A DNA stretch of 64,000 nucleotides from Serratia sp. Ag1 (GTDB lineage: Bacteria > Pseudomonadota > Gammaproteobacteria > Enterobacterales > Enterobacteriaceae), in the NCBI RefSeq assembly GCF_000743355.1, contig NZ_JQEI01000009.1, positions 1 to 64,000 of the forward strand, in the 5' to 3' direction. Below, piece after piece: positions 37,583 through 47,423 of this stretch. Numbering within the stretch: position 1 is the stretch's first letter; every line of letters starts with the position of its first letter. A model generated the notes under the pieces. It searched no databases. It had not been told where the DNA came from and saw only the letters and a program-made list of their open reading frames with translations. A program made the translations under genes and the position numbers.

Positions 37583-38260
37583 ATGAAATTTGGTTTGGTG
37601 GCTGCGGCGTTATTCGGTCTCTCGCTGAGTGTATCGGCCACAGCGACAACCCTGAAACTTTCCCCAGACATCGATTTATTGGTCGTTGATGGCAAGAAAA
37701 TAACGGGCTCATTATTAAAAGGCGCGGATAGTTTGGAGCTGGACGGTGGGCAACATCAATTACTGTTCACCGTCAACAAATCCCTACGCAAGACGGCTCG
37801 CACTCAAGTGCTGTACACCTCGCTGCCGCTGATTGTGGCTTTCAATAGCCAGAATGTCGATGCGGTCAGTATCCAACTGCCCCGAATCGAAAATGAACGT
37901 GAAAGCAGACACTTTGATGATGCGCTGAATTATAAAGTCGTTGATAAGAATGGCAAAGCACTGCCAGTGAAACGCGATGTCCTACCGATGCATACGCTTG
38001 CTGCCGATACCAATCTGGAAAAAGTGATCGCCGATTACAACAGTCATGCTCATCCCGCGTCTATCCCTGCTCTGGCACATCTGCGTGCCACTATCATCGA
38101 AGCGCCATTGAACACCACCAAGGCCAAAACAAACCAGAGAGTCATTACCATGAAAGGTGAAAACGTCTCTGAGCAAATGCTGCAACACTGGTTTTTGCTG
38201 GCCGACAAAGAAACCCAGAAGCAATTTATCCGTTGGGCTAACCAACGCGCTAATCATTGA
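37583..38260 (+). CDS. yccT: DUF2057 secreted protein YccT (CsgI-like)
   Basis: A 225-residue protein of the UPF0319/DUF2057 family with a signal peptide (about 1-21, ending SATA). The domain reads TTLKLSPDIDLLVVDGKKITGSLL, LDGGQHQLLFTVNKSL, and a late EQMLQHWFLLADKETQKQFIRWA. In E. coli YccT is periplasmic and inhibits curli assembly (named CsgI). The start at 37583 has AAGGA 9 bases upstream and begins the signal peptide. Co-oriented with mgsA. Confidence 0.88.
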   Translation: MKFGLVAAALFGLSLSVSATATTLKLSPDIDLLVVDGKKITGSLLKGADSLELDGGQHQLLFTVNKSLRKTARTQVLYTSLPLIVAFNSQNVDAVSIQLPRIENERESRHFDDALNYKVVDKNGKALPVKRDVLPMHTLAADTNLEKVIADYNSHAHPASIPALAHLRATIIEAPLNTTKAKTNQRVITMKGENVSEQMLQHWFLLADKETQKQFIRWANQRANH

Positions 38261-38284
38261 TGATTGACTCACGCCTTTCTTATC

Positions 38285-38362
38285 TATACCCAAATGATTC
38301 GAGCCCCTAGGAGCATAGCCCTCTCTGCGTCTGGGGCTAGGGTGCGTAGTATGAAGGGTATA
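38285..38362. repeat. ERIC-like palindromic element, internally shortened
   Basis: TATACCC (38285-38291) and GGGTATA (38356-38362) bound a nested palindrome with AGCCCC/GGGGCT inside and a right end GTAGTATGAAGGGTATA that matches the ERIC right end as I recall it. At 78 bases it is shorter than the usual about 127. Left end CCCAAATGATTCGAG recurs at 51691. Lies between yccT and mgsA. Confidence 0.65.
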
Positions 38363-38466
38363 AATCTAAAGGCGTGTTTACTCCCATTTTCCGGCGTTAA
38401 CGCTAGGCAGTGAAAAGCAGTTTCAGTAATCTGTAACAAATCATCTGATTTGCCAAGGATATCAAT

Positions 38467-38925
38467 ATGGAACAAACCACACGCACCATCGCCGCCCGCA
38501 AGCACATCGCGCTGGTTGCGCACGATCATCGTAAACAAGCGCTGCTAAAATGGGTTGAGGATCACAAGGCGATCCTGACGCAACATCAGCTCTATGCTAC
38601 GGGTACCACCGGCAACCTGATTCAGCGCGCCAGCGGCATCCCGGTTCAAAGTATGCTGAGCGGCCCGATGGGAGGAGACCAACAGGTCGGAGCCCTTATT
38701 TCCGAAGGCAAGATCGATATGCTGATCTTTTTCTGGGATCCGCTCAACGCCGTGCCACACGATCCCGATGTAAAAGCCCTGCTGCGCCTGGCGACCGTCT
38801 GGAATATCCCGGTGGCCACCAACCGTTCCACCGCCGATTTCCTCATCGATTCCCCTATGTTCAAGCGCGAAATCGAGATCGCCATTCCTGATTATCAAAA
38901 ATACCTTGAGGCACGTCTGAAGTAA
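38467..38925 (+). CDS. mgsA: Methylglyoxal synthase
   Basis: A 152-residue enzyme converting dihydroxyacetone phosphate to methylglyoxal, a glycolytic bypass. Conserved: [73 protein letters not shown] (catalytic Asp region), and [12 protein letters not shown]. Length equals E. coli MgsA. A convergent terminator lies between it and helD. Confidence 0.95.
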   Translation: MEQTTRTIAARKHIALVAHDHRKQALLKWVEDHKAILTQHQLYATGTTGNLIQRASGIPVQSMLSGPMGGDQQVGALISEGKIDMLIFFWDPLNAVPHDPDVKALLRLATVWNIPVATNRSTADFLIDSPMFKREIEIAIPDYQKYLEARLK

Positions 38926-38930
38926 CCACT

Positions 38931-38956
38931 CAGGCTCGGTGCTATCACCGGGCCTG
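38931..38956. terminator. Bidirectional hairpin between mgsA and helD
   Basis: Stem CAGGCTCGGTG/CACCGGGCCTG (11 pairs, one G-T) with loop CTAT, then TTTC. It begins 5 bases after the mgsA stop and ends just before the helD stop. Confidence 0.75.
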
Positions 38957-38958
38957 TT

Positions 38959-41013
38959 TCACGGTTTTCTCTGTACCGGTACGCCAAGATCCTGTAATTG
39001 CTCAACAAACACCGATGGCCGCTCGCGATCCTGCAATAACCAAACCTGATGTTTGGCACGCGTGAGCGCCACATACAGCAAGCGGCGCTCCTCAGCGTCG
39101 GGGAAGTCTTCCGGCTGAGGTAATAACACCTCTTCGATCAACGATTCACGAGCGAGCGCCGGGAACCCATCATGGCCATCATGTAGCCCAACAATAATCA
39201 CATACTCAGCTTGTTGCCCCTTGCTGGCATGTATCGTCATAAATTCAATATTCAGCTTCGGCCAGCGTGTTACTGCCTTGAGTAATACCTCGGGTTTCAG
39301 GTGGTGATAACGCGCCAGCACCAGGATGCGCTCGTCGGGTTTTGCATAACCGCTCATTTTGTCCAGCAAAGCTTCCAACTGTTCCTGCGGCAAAATAACA
39401 ACCGACTTTTTATTACCCTTACTCAGGCTGTTAAGCGGTTTTTGCAACTGATGCGGATTCTGTTGAATAAAACTGTTGGCCACCTCACCGATACGATCGT
39501 TAAAACGATAAGTAGTGTCCAAAGCACATTGTGCCCCTTCACCAAAATTCGCAGCAAATGCGGTGGTCAGCGCAAGTTCTGCACCGCTGAAGCGGTAAAT
39601 GGCCTGCCAATCATCGCCGACGGCAAACAAATTGGTCTGCTTATTCTGCCTGCGTAATGCCGCCAGTAATTGAGCCCGCTGCGGTGAGATATCCTGAAAC
39701 TCATCCACTAAGATGTGTTTCCACGGGCTGATAAAGCGCCCTTTATCCAGAATATTGACCGCCTGATGGATTAGCCCGGCAAAATCCACCGCGCCCTCCT
39801 CTTTCAGCGCGGCTTTCCACGCTTTCAGTAACGGGGCCATCAAACGGACACGTTTAGTGAATAAATCACGGATCTCTTCATCAGCCAACGCGATCATCTC
39901 GGCCTGGCTGCCACCATAAGTACGCATCAACCCCAGCCAACGCTCAAGACGCCCAGCCAAGCGTTCAGCCAGACGTGAGTCATGCCAGAAATCCCCCTCG
40001 GGGAGCTCCCATTCCAACTCTTCCGTCAACCACTGGCGCCACCCCTTGGCCTGTGCTTTTTTCTCTGTGCATTGCTGTTGCCAGTTTTCGACCAACAACG
40101 CCCGGCGAGCTTTGCTGTCTGTCTCAAGTTTGCTGATCGCGGGTGTTTTGCGGCTCCCTTCCTTAATCACCTGTAACGCCAACGCATGAAAGGTTTTGGC
40201 CTGAATCGCCACCTCTCCCAGGCGCTCCTGTATGCGTTCATTCATTTCATCAGCAGCTTTACGGCCAAAAGCCAGCAGCAGGATTTGCCCCGGCTCGGCC
40301 TCCTGACGGCGCAACAGCCACCCCGCCCGAGCGACTAACACCGAGGTTTTACCACTACCCGCACCAGCCAGAACCAATACCGACTCTTCACCATTCACCA
40401 CCGCCCGGCTTTGCGATACATTCAGTGGCAAAGTCTCTATGGTCTGGAAGAAATCATGGTGAGTTTCCAGCATATGCTCGGTCCACTGCTGGTTCCGTTG
40501 CACAACGCTGCGTTGACCGTGCTGCAACCATTGCAGACATAACCGGTAATCCTCCCGGCAATGGTCAAACTCCTCCAGCCGCGCAACTGGTATCGGTAAT
40601 GCACCAAAAGCCTGACGAATTTGCTGCTGCAGTTTGCTTAACTCCGAGAGTTTGAACCATTTGTCCTGCTGTTCAACCACACGAATCTGCTTAACCTGTT
40701 CCTGCAACACGCCTGCGCTCACTTCACTCATTTCCGCGCTCCACTGTTGCCAGGATTGCTGCAGATAATGGTAGAAACGCTGTGTCTCCTGCCACTCGGT
40801 GCCATGCAGGCGAACCACTTTTTCATCAGGTAATTCGAACTCCAACTCGCCCCAAACGATGCCACGCTTGCAACGCACCTGGATTAACTGATTGAAAGGA
40901 ATGAGATATTCGTGTTTCTCGCCGCTCACTTCAACGCCAGCATGTAACAACCGCACGCGATTGTAAGGATGCTGCGCCAGGTGTTTACCCAACGATGTCG
41001 CTTTAAGTTCCAT
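38959..41013 (-). CDS. helD: DNA helicase IV
   Basis: A 684-residue SF1 (UvrD-like) 3'-5' helicase. Walker A GAGSGKTSVLVAR, AFGRKAADEMNERI, Walker B LVDEFQDISPQRA, GDDWQAIYRF, and late motifs MTIHASKGQQAEYVI and VALTRAKHQVW are in order. The N-terminal domain MELKATSLGKHLAQHP fits E. coli HelD. The frame is open about 100 codons further upstream but that segment is not conserved, so ATG 41013 is chosen. Divergent from yccF. Confidence 0.94.
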   Translation of the reverse strand: MELKATSLGKHLAQHPYNRVRLLHAGVEVSGEKHEYLIPFNQLIQVRCKRGIVWGELEFELPDEKVVRLHGTEWQETQRFYHYLQQSWQQWSAEMSEVSAGVLQEQVKQIRVVEQQDKWFKLSELSKLQQQIRQAFGALPIPVARLEEFDHCREDYRLCLQWLQHGQRSVVQRNQQWTEHMLETHHDFFQTIETLPLNVSQSRAVVNGEESVLVLAGAGSGKTSVLVARAGWLLRRQEAEPGQILLLAFGRKAADEMNERIQERLGEVAIQAKTFHALALQVIKEGSRKTPAISKLETDSKARRALLVENWQQQCTEKKAQAKGWRQWLTEELEWELPEGDFWHDSRLAERLAGRLERWLGLMRTYGGSQAEMIALADEEIRDLFTKRVRLMAPLLKAWKAALKEEGAVDFAGLIHQAVNILDKGRFISPWKHILVDEFQDISPQRAQLLAALRRQNKQTNLFAVGDDWQAIYRFSGAELALTTAFAANFGEGAQCALDTTYRFNDRIGEVANSFIQQNPHQLQKPLNSLSKGNKKSVVILPQEQLEALLDKMSGYAKPDERILVLARYHHLKPEVLLKAVTRWPKLNIEFMTIHASKGQQAEYVIIVGLHDGHDGFPALARESLIEEVLLPQPEDFPDAEERRLLYVALTRAKHQVWLLQDRERPSVFVEQLQDLGVPVQRKP

Positions 41014-41158
41014 ATGCTTGCGCCATGACTCTATTGAGATTAGTCTCGCCAGTTTACCTGCGATAAGCAGTGGCACTCTAGCGTTAAAAAAAAGGTAGAA
41101 TAAGCTGTACCTGTTTCCGCCCCTGCGGCCTATCCACCCTAAGAGCAGAACGTCGCCT

Positions 41159-41611
41159 ATGCGTACCGTATTGAATATTCTTAATTTTGTATTAGGTGGT
41201 TTTTTCACAACCCTTGGTTGGTTGATTGCCACGTTCTTCAGCATAGTGCTGATTTTTACCCTGCCACTCACCCGCTCCTGCTGGGAAATTACTAAATTGT
41301 CGTTCCTACCATTCGGCAACGAAGCGATTCACGTAGATGAATTATACCCAGAGAAAAGCAACGCGTTACTGACCACCGGTGGCTCTTTACTGAATATTGT
41401 CTGGTTCGTGTTATTTGGCTGGTGGCTGTGCCTCTCGCACATCGCGGCAGGTATTGCACAATGTATTACCATTATCGGTATCCCGGTTGGTATTACCAAT
41501 TTCAAGATCGCCGCTATCGCACTGTGGCCCGTTGGGCGACGCGTCGTTTCAGTTGAAATGGCCCAACTGGCACGCACGGAAAATGCACGGCGTCAATACC
41601 ATAAACGTTAA
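41159..41611 (+). CDS. yccF: YccF family inner-membrane protein
   Basis: A 150-residue protein with two YccF domains, each with hydrophobic segments (FVLGGFFTTLGWLIATFFSI; LFGWWLCLSHIAAGIAQCIT) and the repeated motif TIIGIPVGITNFKIAAIALWPVG-type. Function unknown. Cotranscribed with yccS after 25 bases, as in E. coli. Confidence 0.92.
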   Translation: MRTVLNILNFVLGGFFTTLGWLIATFFSIVLIFTLPLTRSCWEITKLSFLPFGNEAIHVDELYPEKSNALLTTGGSLLNIVWFVLFGWWLCLSHIAAGIAQCITIIGIPVGITNFKIAAIALWPVGRRVVSVEMAQLARTENARRQYHKR

Positions 41612-41636
41612 TTATTTCTCCGATTAAGGAGTTTTT

Positions 41637-43772
41637 GTGCTCTCTTTAGCACCCGCCATACGGCGTTATGCCTATAACAGCAATCTGCTTTACAACCTGC
41701 GGATCTTTATTGCTCTGGCTGGTGCTTCGGCGGTGCCCTGGTGGGTAGGGGTGCCGACGCTGACGATTCCATTAACTCTGGGCGTTGTGGCCGCCGCGTT
41801 AACCGATCTGGATGACCGCTTGGCGGGCAGATTGCGTAATCTGCTGATTACACTGGTCTGTTTTTTTCTTGCTTCAACATCGATTGAACTACTGTTTCCT
41901 TACCCCTGGTGGTTCGCTCTCGGGCTAATGACGTCAACCTGCAGCTTTATCTTACTGGGCGCGCTAGGACAACGTTATGCCACCATCGCTTTTGGCGCAT
42001 TGCTGATCGCCGTTTACACCATGTTGGGTACCTCGATGTACAGCGCCTGGTATCAGCAACCGACGCTGTTGATCATCGGTGCTGTCTGGTACAACCTGCT
42101 GACATTAATTGGCCATCTGCTATTCCCGATCAAACCTTTGCAGGAGAATCTGGCTCACAGCTATGAACAGTTAGCGAATTATCTGGATGCCAAGGCCAAC
42201 CTGTTCGATCCTGATGCCGAACACGACACAGATTTGCCTTGGATGGATGTGGCAATGGCTAACAGCACGCTAGTTGCCACACTCAACCAAACCAAAGCTT
42301 CTTTGCTCACCCGCCTAAAAGGCGATCGCGGCCAGCGCGGCACCCGCAGAACGCTGCATTACTACTTTGTCGCGCAAGATATTCACGAGCGGGCCAGTTC
42401 GTCGCACATGCAATATCAAGCACTAAGCCAACAATTCCGCCATAGCGATATCCTTTTTCGTTTCCAACGGTTGTTAACCATGCAGGCCCGCGCCTGCCAG
42501 CAGCTGGCACAGTCGATCCTGCTACGCCAGAAATACCTTCATAACCCTCGCTTTGAACCAGCTTTCCTTCGTATAGAAGAAGCGTTGGCGCAAATTGCCG
42601 TTACGCCAGAAAACCGTGAGTTGACCAGAGCGCTATCGCACCTGCTGAAAAATTTGCGGGCTATTGACGCACAACTGGCCAATATTGAGTCAGAACAGGC
42701 ACTGGCCAACGGAAAGACGGAAGAAAACAGCCTGTCAGACGACAGGCTCACCGGTTGGAGCGATATTCGCCTGCGCATCAGCCGCCATTTGACGCCCCAA
42801 TCGGCCCTACTACGCCACGCCGTCCGCATGTCGGTGGTTCTCTGCGTAGGCTACGCCTTTATCCAGATCACCCATATGCAACACGGTTACTGGATCCTGC
42901 TGACCAGCCTGTTTGTCTGCCAGCCAAACTACAATGCCACCCGCAGGCGTTTGGCATTACGCATCATCGGAACGCTGGCAGGCATTTTGCTCGGCCTGCC
43001 GATCTTGTACTTTGTTCCTTCACTTGAAGGGCAAATGATCCTGATCGTCATTTCTGGCGTGTTGTTTTTCGCGTTCCGTACCGTGCAGTATGCCCAGGCA
43101 ACAATGTTTATCACTCTACTGGTTCTCTTGTGCTTCAACCTGCTGGGTGAAGGGTTCGAAGTAGCAGCCCCACGGGTTTTCGACACCCTATTAGGGTGTG
43201 CTATCGCTTGGGCTGCGGTGAGTTTCATCTGGCCAGACTGGAATTTCCGCCAATTATCGGTGGTCGTGAGTAAGACGCTCAATGCCAACTGCCGCTATCT
43301 GGATGCTATTATGGTGCAATATCATCAGGGAAAAGATAATGGCCTGTCTTATCGTATTGCCCGCCGGGATGCGCATAACAGCGATGCCGAACTGGCTTCG
43401 GTAATTTCTAACATGTCTGTAGATCCTAAAACGGACAAAACTATTCAGGATGCAGCTTTCCGGTTGTTGTGCCTCAACCACACACTGTTGAGCTATATTT
43501 CCGCACTCGGGGCGCACCGCAAACGCTTGAATAACCCCGTCGTGCTGGGTTTGCTAAACGACGCCGTATGCCATGTTGATGGCGCATTGCACCACGATGC
43601 ACAAGACCATCAACGTATTATGCAAGCCCTGGAGACACTCTCAGAGCGGATTAAGCTCTTGACCCCAGAACCAGAAAGCGAAGAACAGCTGGTGTTGCAA
43701 CAAATTGGATTAGTGCTTGAACTGCTGCCAGAACTCACTGCACTCAACGCACAAATCGGAAAAGCCAATTAA
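41637..43772 (+). CDS. yccS: YccS, FUSC-family inner-membrane protein
   Basis: A 711-residue membrane protein of the FUSC/YccS group. It has two hydrophobic halves, each followed by soluble helical domains: LTIPLTLGVVAAALTDLDDR and GYWILLTSLFVCQPNYNATR mark the two repeats. Possibly an efflux component; no substrate is known. GTG start at 41637, with AAGGAG 5 bases upstream. Its stop overlaps the convergent sxy stop in a shared TTAA. Confidence 0.93.
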   Translation: MLSLAPAIRRYAYNSNLLYNLRIFIALAGASAVPWWVGVPTLTIPLTLGVVAAALTDLDDRLAGRLRNLLITLVCFFLASTSIELLFPYPWWFALGLMTSTCSFILLGALGQRYATIAFGALLIAVYTMLGTSMYSAWYQQPTLLIIGAVWYNLLTLIGHLLFPIKPLQENLAHSYEQLANYLDAKANLFDPDAEHDTDLPWMDVAMANSTLVATLNQTKASLLTRLKGDRGQRGTRRTLHYYFVAQDIHERASSSHMQYQALSQQFRHSDILFRFQRLLTMQARACQQLAQSILLRQKYLHNPRFEPAFLRIEEALAQIAVTPENRELTRALSHLLKNLRAIDAQLANIESEQALANGKTEENSLSDDRLTGWSDIRLRISRHLTPQSALLRHAVRMSVVLCVGYAFIQITHMQHGYWILLTSLFVCQPNYNATRRRLALRIIGTLAGILLGLPILYFVPSLEGQMILIVISGVLFFAFRTVQYAQATMFITLLVLLCFNLLGEGFEVAAPRVFDTLLGCAIAWAAVSFIWPDWNFRQLSVVVSKTLNANCRYLDAIMVQYHQGKDNGLSYRIARRDAHNSDAELASVISNMSVDPKTDKTIQDAAFRLLCLNHTLLSYISALGAHRKRLNNPVVLGLLNDAVCHVDGALHHDAQDHQRIMQALETLSERIKLLTPEPESEEQLVLQQIGLVLELLPELTALNAQIGKAN

Positions 43773-44431
43773 TTATTAAGGAGCCAAATACCCGATTTTT
43801 TCTCCAAACGCGGCTGCAGATAAGGCCGAGCTCTAGTTTCTTCGAACCATTCGGTCAGCTCTTCCTGTTGCATTACAGGTAGCGCAGCGTAGTGATATCC
43901 CGCCAAGGCGCCGGCCAATGAGAGCAGAACCTTCAAGCCGAGACCTTGTTGTTGTTGCAACAATTTAAGATAACACTCCCTGGCACCCAATAAACGCAGC
44001 CCATAAATGCTTTGTATGCCAGCCCGCCACAATAAACGTTCCATCGCCGCATCAATGTTTGGTAAATCCTTCAGCCTGCCATTACTACGGGTTTTCATCG
44101 CCACTTCATTGCGGGTTTCACATACCGCTTGCCAGCCGAGCGTGAACAATTCCTGGCTTTCTTGCCACAAAGATTCATCAACCCAGTAATAACGCATGGT
44201 TACTGGTGCCCCACGCTTTAAATAAGTCATGCTTACCATCCCTCGCTCACGAAATATCGCTTCCAGACTCTCGGTAGCACGCAAGTACAACTCTCCCTCA
44301 GCAATAACGGCAAACATCGTGCCATCGGCCAGTAAACCGTATCCCCCAAATTGTGAGCGGGTAGTAATCTCCCCCAGTGCAGCAAAGCAGACTTTTGCCT
44401 GTGCGATCCTTCCTGCTGACCTGCCTTTCAT
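43769..44431 (-). CDS. sxy: Sxy/TfoX competence regulator
   Basis: A 220-residue TfoX/Sxy protein. N-terminal TfoX_N (about 1-100: TRSQFGGYGLLADGTMFAVI, LYLRATESLEAIFRERGM) and C-terminal TfoX_C (LKDLPNIDAAMERLLWRAGI, LGARECYLKLLQQQ) are both present. With CRP it activates CRP-S promoters of competence genes. The start at 44431 has AAGGAGG 5 bases upstream. Divergent from sulA. Confidence 0.92.
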   Translation of the reverse strand: MKGRSAGRIAQAKVCFAALGEITTRSQFGGYGLLADGTMFAVIAEGELYLRATESLEAIFRERGMVSMTYLKRGAPVTMRYYWVDESLWQESQELFTLGWQAVCETRNEVAMKTRSNGRLKDLPNIDAAMERLLWRAGIQSIYGLRLLGARECYLKLLQQQQGLGLKVLLSLAGALAGYHYAALPVMQQEELTEWFEETRARPYLQPRLEKKSGIWLLNN

Positions 44432-44688
44432 TAAAACCTCCTTGAGTGAATGATGACGAATACACACGTATCTCAACGTGCAGGTGCATTGCGGCTTACC
44501 TGTCCCATGAAATCTGTTAGGCGTAACCATTCGTTAAATCAATGAAATAAACGTAACTGGAACAACTAATTAGGGAAAATACGCATTATCCCCGCTGGTG
44601 CCAATCACAAAGTTGAGGTGTATAAAAAAGAATCGCAAATATGCGAAGCGTCACGAAAATTTGAGTTGATCTTCTGCTTTGATCGCTA

Positions 44689-44708
44689 TACTGTATATAC
44701 ATACAGTA
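44689..44708. promoter_or_regulatory. LexA box upstream of sulA
   Basis: TACTGTATATACATACAGTA is a near-perfect LexA operator (CTGT-N8-ACAG, AT-rich centre). It lies 22 bases before the sulA ATG and overlaps the likely -10 TATACT, so LexA would block transcription until SOS induction. Confidence 0.95.
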
Positions 44709-44729
44709 ACCATGCGGGCGGGATACATC

Positions 44730-45236
44730 ATGCGTACTCAATCACTTTATCAACCCCATTTCAGCCAAACTTCTTTTGCAGCAACCCAAGCTGAAGAAAC
44801 GTCTTCCGACGGTAGGGTCAATGGGCTCATCAGTGAACTTGTTTACAACGAGCATCAACCCGCTGTGGTCCAACTTCTGGTGCCATTGCTGCAACAACTG
44901 GGTAGGCAATCACGCTGGCTGTTGTGGCTGACCCCGCAGCAGAAACTCAGCAAACAGTGGCTGCGGCAAGCACGCCTGCCTGTCGATAAAGTGGTACAAC
45001 TGAGTCAGATAAGCCCAACGGCTACCGTCGATGCCATGGAAAAAGCGTTGCTGAGCGGTAATTACAGCGTGGTTCTTGGATGGTTGCCGGAGCTGACTGA
45101 AGAAGACCGCCTAAAATTAAGCCAAGCGGCAGAGTTGGGTAACGCTTATGGATTCATAATGCGGCCACAACGAGACATCGATACCTCACACGGACACTGT
45201 TCTACGCTAAAAATTCACTCTTCTTTGTATCATTAG
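44730..45236 (+). CDS. sulA: SOS cell-division inhibitor SulA
   Basis: A 168-residue Sul[59 protein letters not shown] and the C-terminal LKIHSSLYH. It binds FtsZ and blocks septation during SOS; Lon degrades it (the C-terminal His is part of the degron in E. coli). ATG 44730 follows the LexA box and matches the family. Upstream of ompA as in E. coli. Confidence 0.94.
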   Translation: MRTQSLYQPHFSQTSFAATQAEETSSDGRVNGLISELVYNEHQPAVVQLLVPLLQQLGRQSRWLLWLTPQQKLSKQWLRQARLPVDKVVQLSQISPTATVDAMEKALLSGNYSVVLGWLPELTEEDRLKLSQAAELGNAYGFIMRPQRDIDTSHGHCSTLKIHSSLYH

Positions 45237-45595
45237 GTAAATTTAGGATTTTTCCCACCGCTTTTTGCCTCTAGTTAGGGATCCCCTGTAGGATCATGGA
45301 CAAAACGAGAGTGGCTGGGGTTTGGCATCAAATTTTGTATAAAAATCAGACATGCATTTGACTGTAATATGTTAGCGAATATGTCTGATTCCATGTTTTT
45401 TTTTAGAGCTTTATCACATCACACTTGTAACTTTCGCGCCACGTTGTAGACTTTACATCGCCGAGGTTGCTCTATAAGGTCAGAAAAACTGGCAGAGTAA
45501 CAAACGAAGGTAAAAACCTAGGCGAAGGAATTTAAACCAAGGGCTTAATACAGCTTTAAAGCTCATTGCCTATTTGGATGATAACGAGGCGCAAA
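45237..45595. promoter_or_regulatory. ompA promoter and long untranslated leader
   Basis: About 360 bases, AT-rich, between sulA and ompA. The last bases TTGGATGATAACGAGGCGCA are nearly the same as the E. coli ompA translation-initiation region, where the sRNA MicA binds. The promoter is not placed exactly. Confidence 0.7.
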
Positions 45596-46681
45596 ATGAA
45601 AAAGACAGCTATCGCATTAGCAGTGGCACTGGCTGGTTTCGCTACCGTAGCGCAAGCCGCCCCAAAAGATAACACCTGGTACACTGGCGCAAAACTGGGC
45701 TGGTCCAAGTATTTCGACACTGGATTCGACGGTAATGGCTTTGACAGCACTATCGGCAATGGTCCAACCCACAGAACCCAATTGGGTACTGGTGCGTTTG
45801 TAGGTTATCAAGCGAATCAATACCTGGGCTTTGAAATGGGTTATGACTGGCTTGGTCGTATGCCTTACAAAGGCAGCGTAAACAACGGCGCATTCAAAGC
45901 TCAAGGCATCCAGATGGCTGCTAAGCTGAGCTACCCAGTCATGAACGATCTGGACGTTTATACTCGTCTGGGTGGTATGGTTTGGCGTGCAGATTCTACC
46001 GCTTATTACGGTGCTACTGGCGAGCGTATCAGCGATCATGATACCGGCGTTTCTCCTCTGGCAGCAGTGGGTGTTGAATACGCACTGACCCAGAACTGGG
46101 CTACCCGCCTGGATTATCAGTGGACCAACAACATCGGTGACAAAGGTACCGTTGGTGCTCGTCCAGACAACGCCCTGCTGAGCGTTGGTGTTTCTTATCG
46201 TTTCGGCCAGGATGAAGTTGCTGCTCCAGTAGTTGCTCCAGCTCCAGCTCCAGCACCTGTTGTTGAAACCAAGAAATTCACTCTGTCTTCTGGTGTTCTG
46301 TTCAACTTCGGCAAATCTACTCTGAAGCCAGAAGGTCAACACGCTCTGGATGAACTGTACACCCAGCTGAGTTCTCTGGATCCGAAAGACGGTTCAGTAG
46401 TAGTTGTTGGCTTTACCGACGCTGTAGGTTCTGCTGAATCTAACCTGCGTCTGTCTGAGCAACGTGCACGTAGCGTAGTGGATTACCTGGTTTCTAAAGG
46501 TATCCCAGCAGACAAGATCACCTCTCGTGGCATGGGTAAAGCTAACCCAGTTACCGGTGATACCTGTGGTTACCGCTCTGGCCGTGCTACCCCAGCACAG
46601 ATCGCATGTCTGGCTCCAGATCGTCGCGTAGAGATCGAAGTTAAAGGCATCAAAGAAGTTGTATCTCAGCCTCAGGGCTAA
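45596..46681 (+). CDS. ompA: Outer-membrane porin/anchor OmpA
   Basis: A 361-residue OmpA. Signal peptide (1-21, ending VAQA), eight-stranded beta barrel (about 22-195) whose surface loops differ from E. coli, an Ala-Pro linker ([12 protein letters not shown]), then the peptidoglycan-binding domain (about 225-355: [56 protein letters not shown] with its Cys pair). GAGG is 7 bases before the ATG. Codon use is that of a highly expressed gene. A strong terminator follows. Confidence 0.97.
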   Translation: MKKTAIALAVALAGFATVAQAAPKDNTWYTGAKLGWSKYFDTGFDGNGFDSTIGNGPTHRTQLGTGAFVGYQANQYLGFEMGYDWLGRMPYKGSVNNGAFKAQGIQMAAKLSYPVMNDLDVYTRLGGMVWRADSTAYYGATGERISDHDTGVSPLAAVGVEYALTQNWATRLDYQWTNNIGDKGTVGARPDNALLSVGVSYRFGQDEVAAPVVAPAPAPAPVVETKKFTLSSGVLFNFGKSTLKPEGQHALDELYTQLSSLDPKDGSVVVVGFTDAVGSAESNLRLSEQRARSVVDYLVSKGIPADKITSRGMGKANPVTGDTCGYRSGRATPAQIACLAPDRRVEIEVKGIKEVVSQPQG

Positions 46682-46703
46682 GTTACCTCTCTCTTTAGTA
46701 GAA

Positions 46704-46728
46704 AACCCCGCATTGCGGGGTTTTTTTT
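46704..46728 (+). terminator. Intrinsic terminator of ompA
   Basis: Stem AACCCCGC/GCGGGGTT with loop ATT, followed by eight T residues. It begins 22 bases past the ompA stop. Confidence 0.95.
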
Positions 46729-46751
46729 CGCCATTTAACCTGATAAATAAT

Positions 46752-47213
46752 TTATTGATCGTCGTCTTTACCAAGAATTGCTTTCAGATCCTGTTTCAAC
46801 GACGACATCTGGCTGGCATATTTCTCTTTCCGCTCCGCATCTTCAATTAATTGAACCACGGTTTCCGACAGGGTCACCCCGCGCCTACGGGCTAAAGCGG
46901 CTAACCGTTGCCAAACCAAAAACTCCAGATCGATAGATTTCTTACGCGTATGCTGATGCTCTGCATTAAAATGACGTTTACGCCGGGCACGGATAGTTTG
47001 TTTCATCCGGTTATCCAGCTCCGGATTCATATGCATATCAATCCACGCCAGCACCTTTATCGGCTCATTCTCCAGCTTTAGCAGTTCATCAACAGCGCCC
47101 AGAGCAAGACTGGTTTCAATGTGGCGGGTAATTAATTCGCCTTCCCGGTGTTTTTTTACCAGATACTTCCATTTCCAGCCGCTTTCCAGATTTTCCAGTT
47201 GCTGATATTTCAT
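46752..47213 (-). CDS. matP: Macrodomain Ter protein MatP
   Basis: A 153-residue DNA-binding organiser of the Ter macrodomain, matching E. coli MatP over nearly all its length ([61 protein letters not shown] with the ribbon-helix-helix, and a C-terminal coiled coil). The second of two adjacent Met codons (47213) is used to match E. coli. It binds matS sites and ZapB. Convergent with ompA, divergent from lonH. Confidence 0.95.
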   Translation of the reverse strand: MKYQQLENLESGWKWKYLVKKHREGELITRHIETSLALGAVDELLKLENEPIKVLAWIDMHMNPELDNRMKQTIRARRKRHFNAEHQHTRKKSIDLEFLVWQRLAALARRRGVTLSETVVQLIEDAERKEKYASQMSSLKQDLKAILGKDDDQ

Positions 47214-47423
47214 CATGGACTCTTCTGTGACCGTGTAACTTTGTTAAGCATAACAGCTTTATGCTGATTTTCCTCGGCAATTAAAACCGCTTTAAGACTG
47301 TTTTTTGCACAATCTCCAGGTGATGTCAAATTACCCAGGCATCAACAACCACTCTGCATCTATCAAGCTGGCGTTATTCTTGTATAATCGCCGTTTCCCT
47401 TTTCAACGATTGCATCTAACACT

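Noticed and set aside
47227-47239. matS-like site GTGACCGTGTAAC upstream of matP
   Set aside because: Two mismatches to GTGACRNYGTCAC; by rough expectation several 11-of-13 matches occur by chance in 64 kb (another is at 57830, GTGACAACGTCTG).
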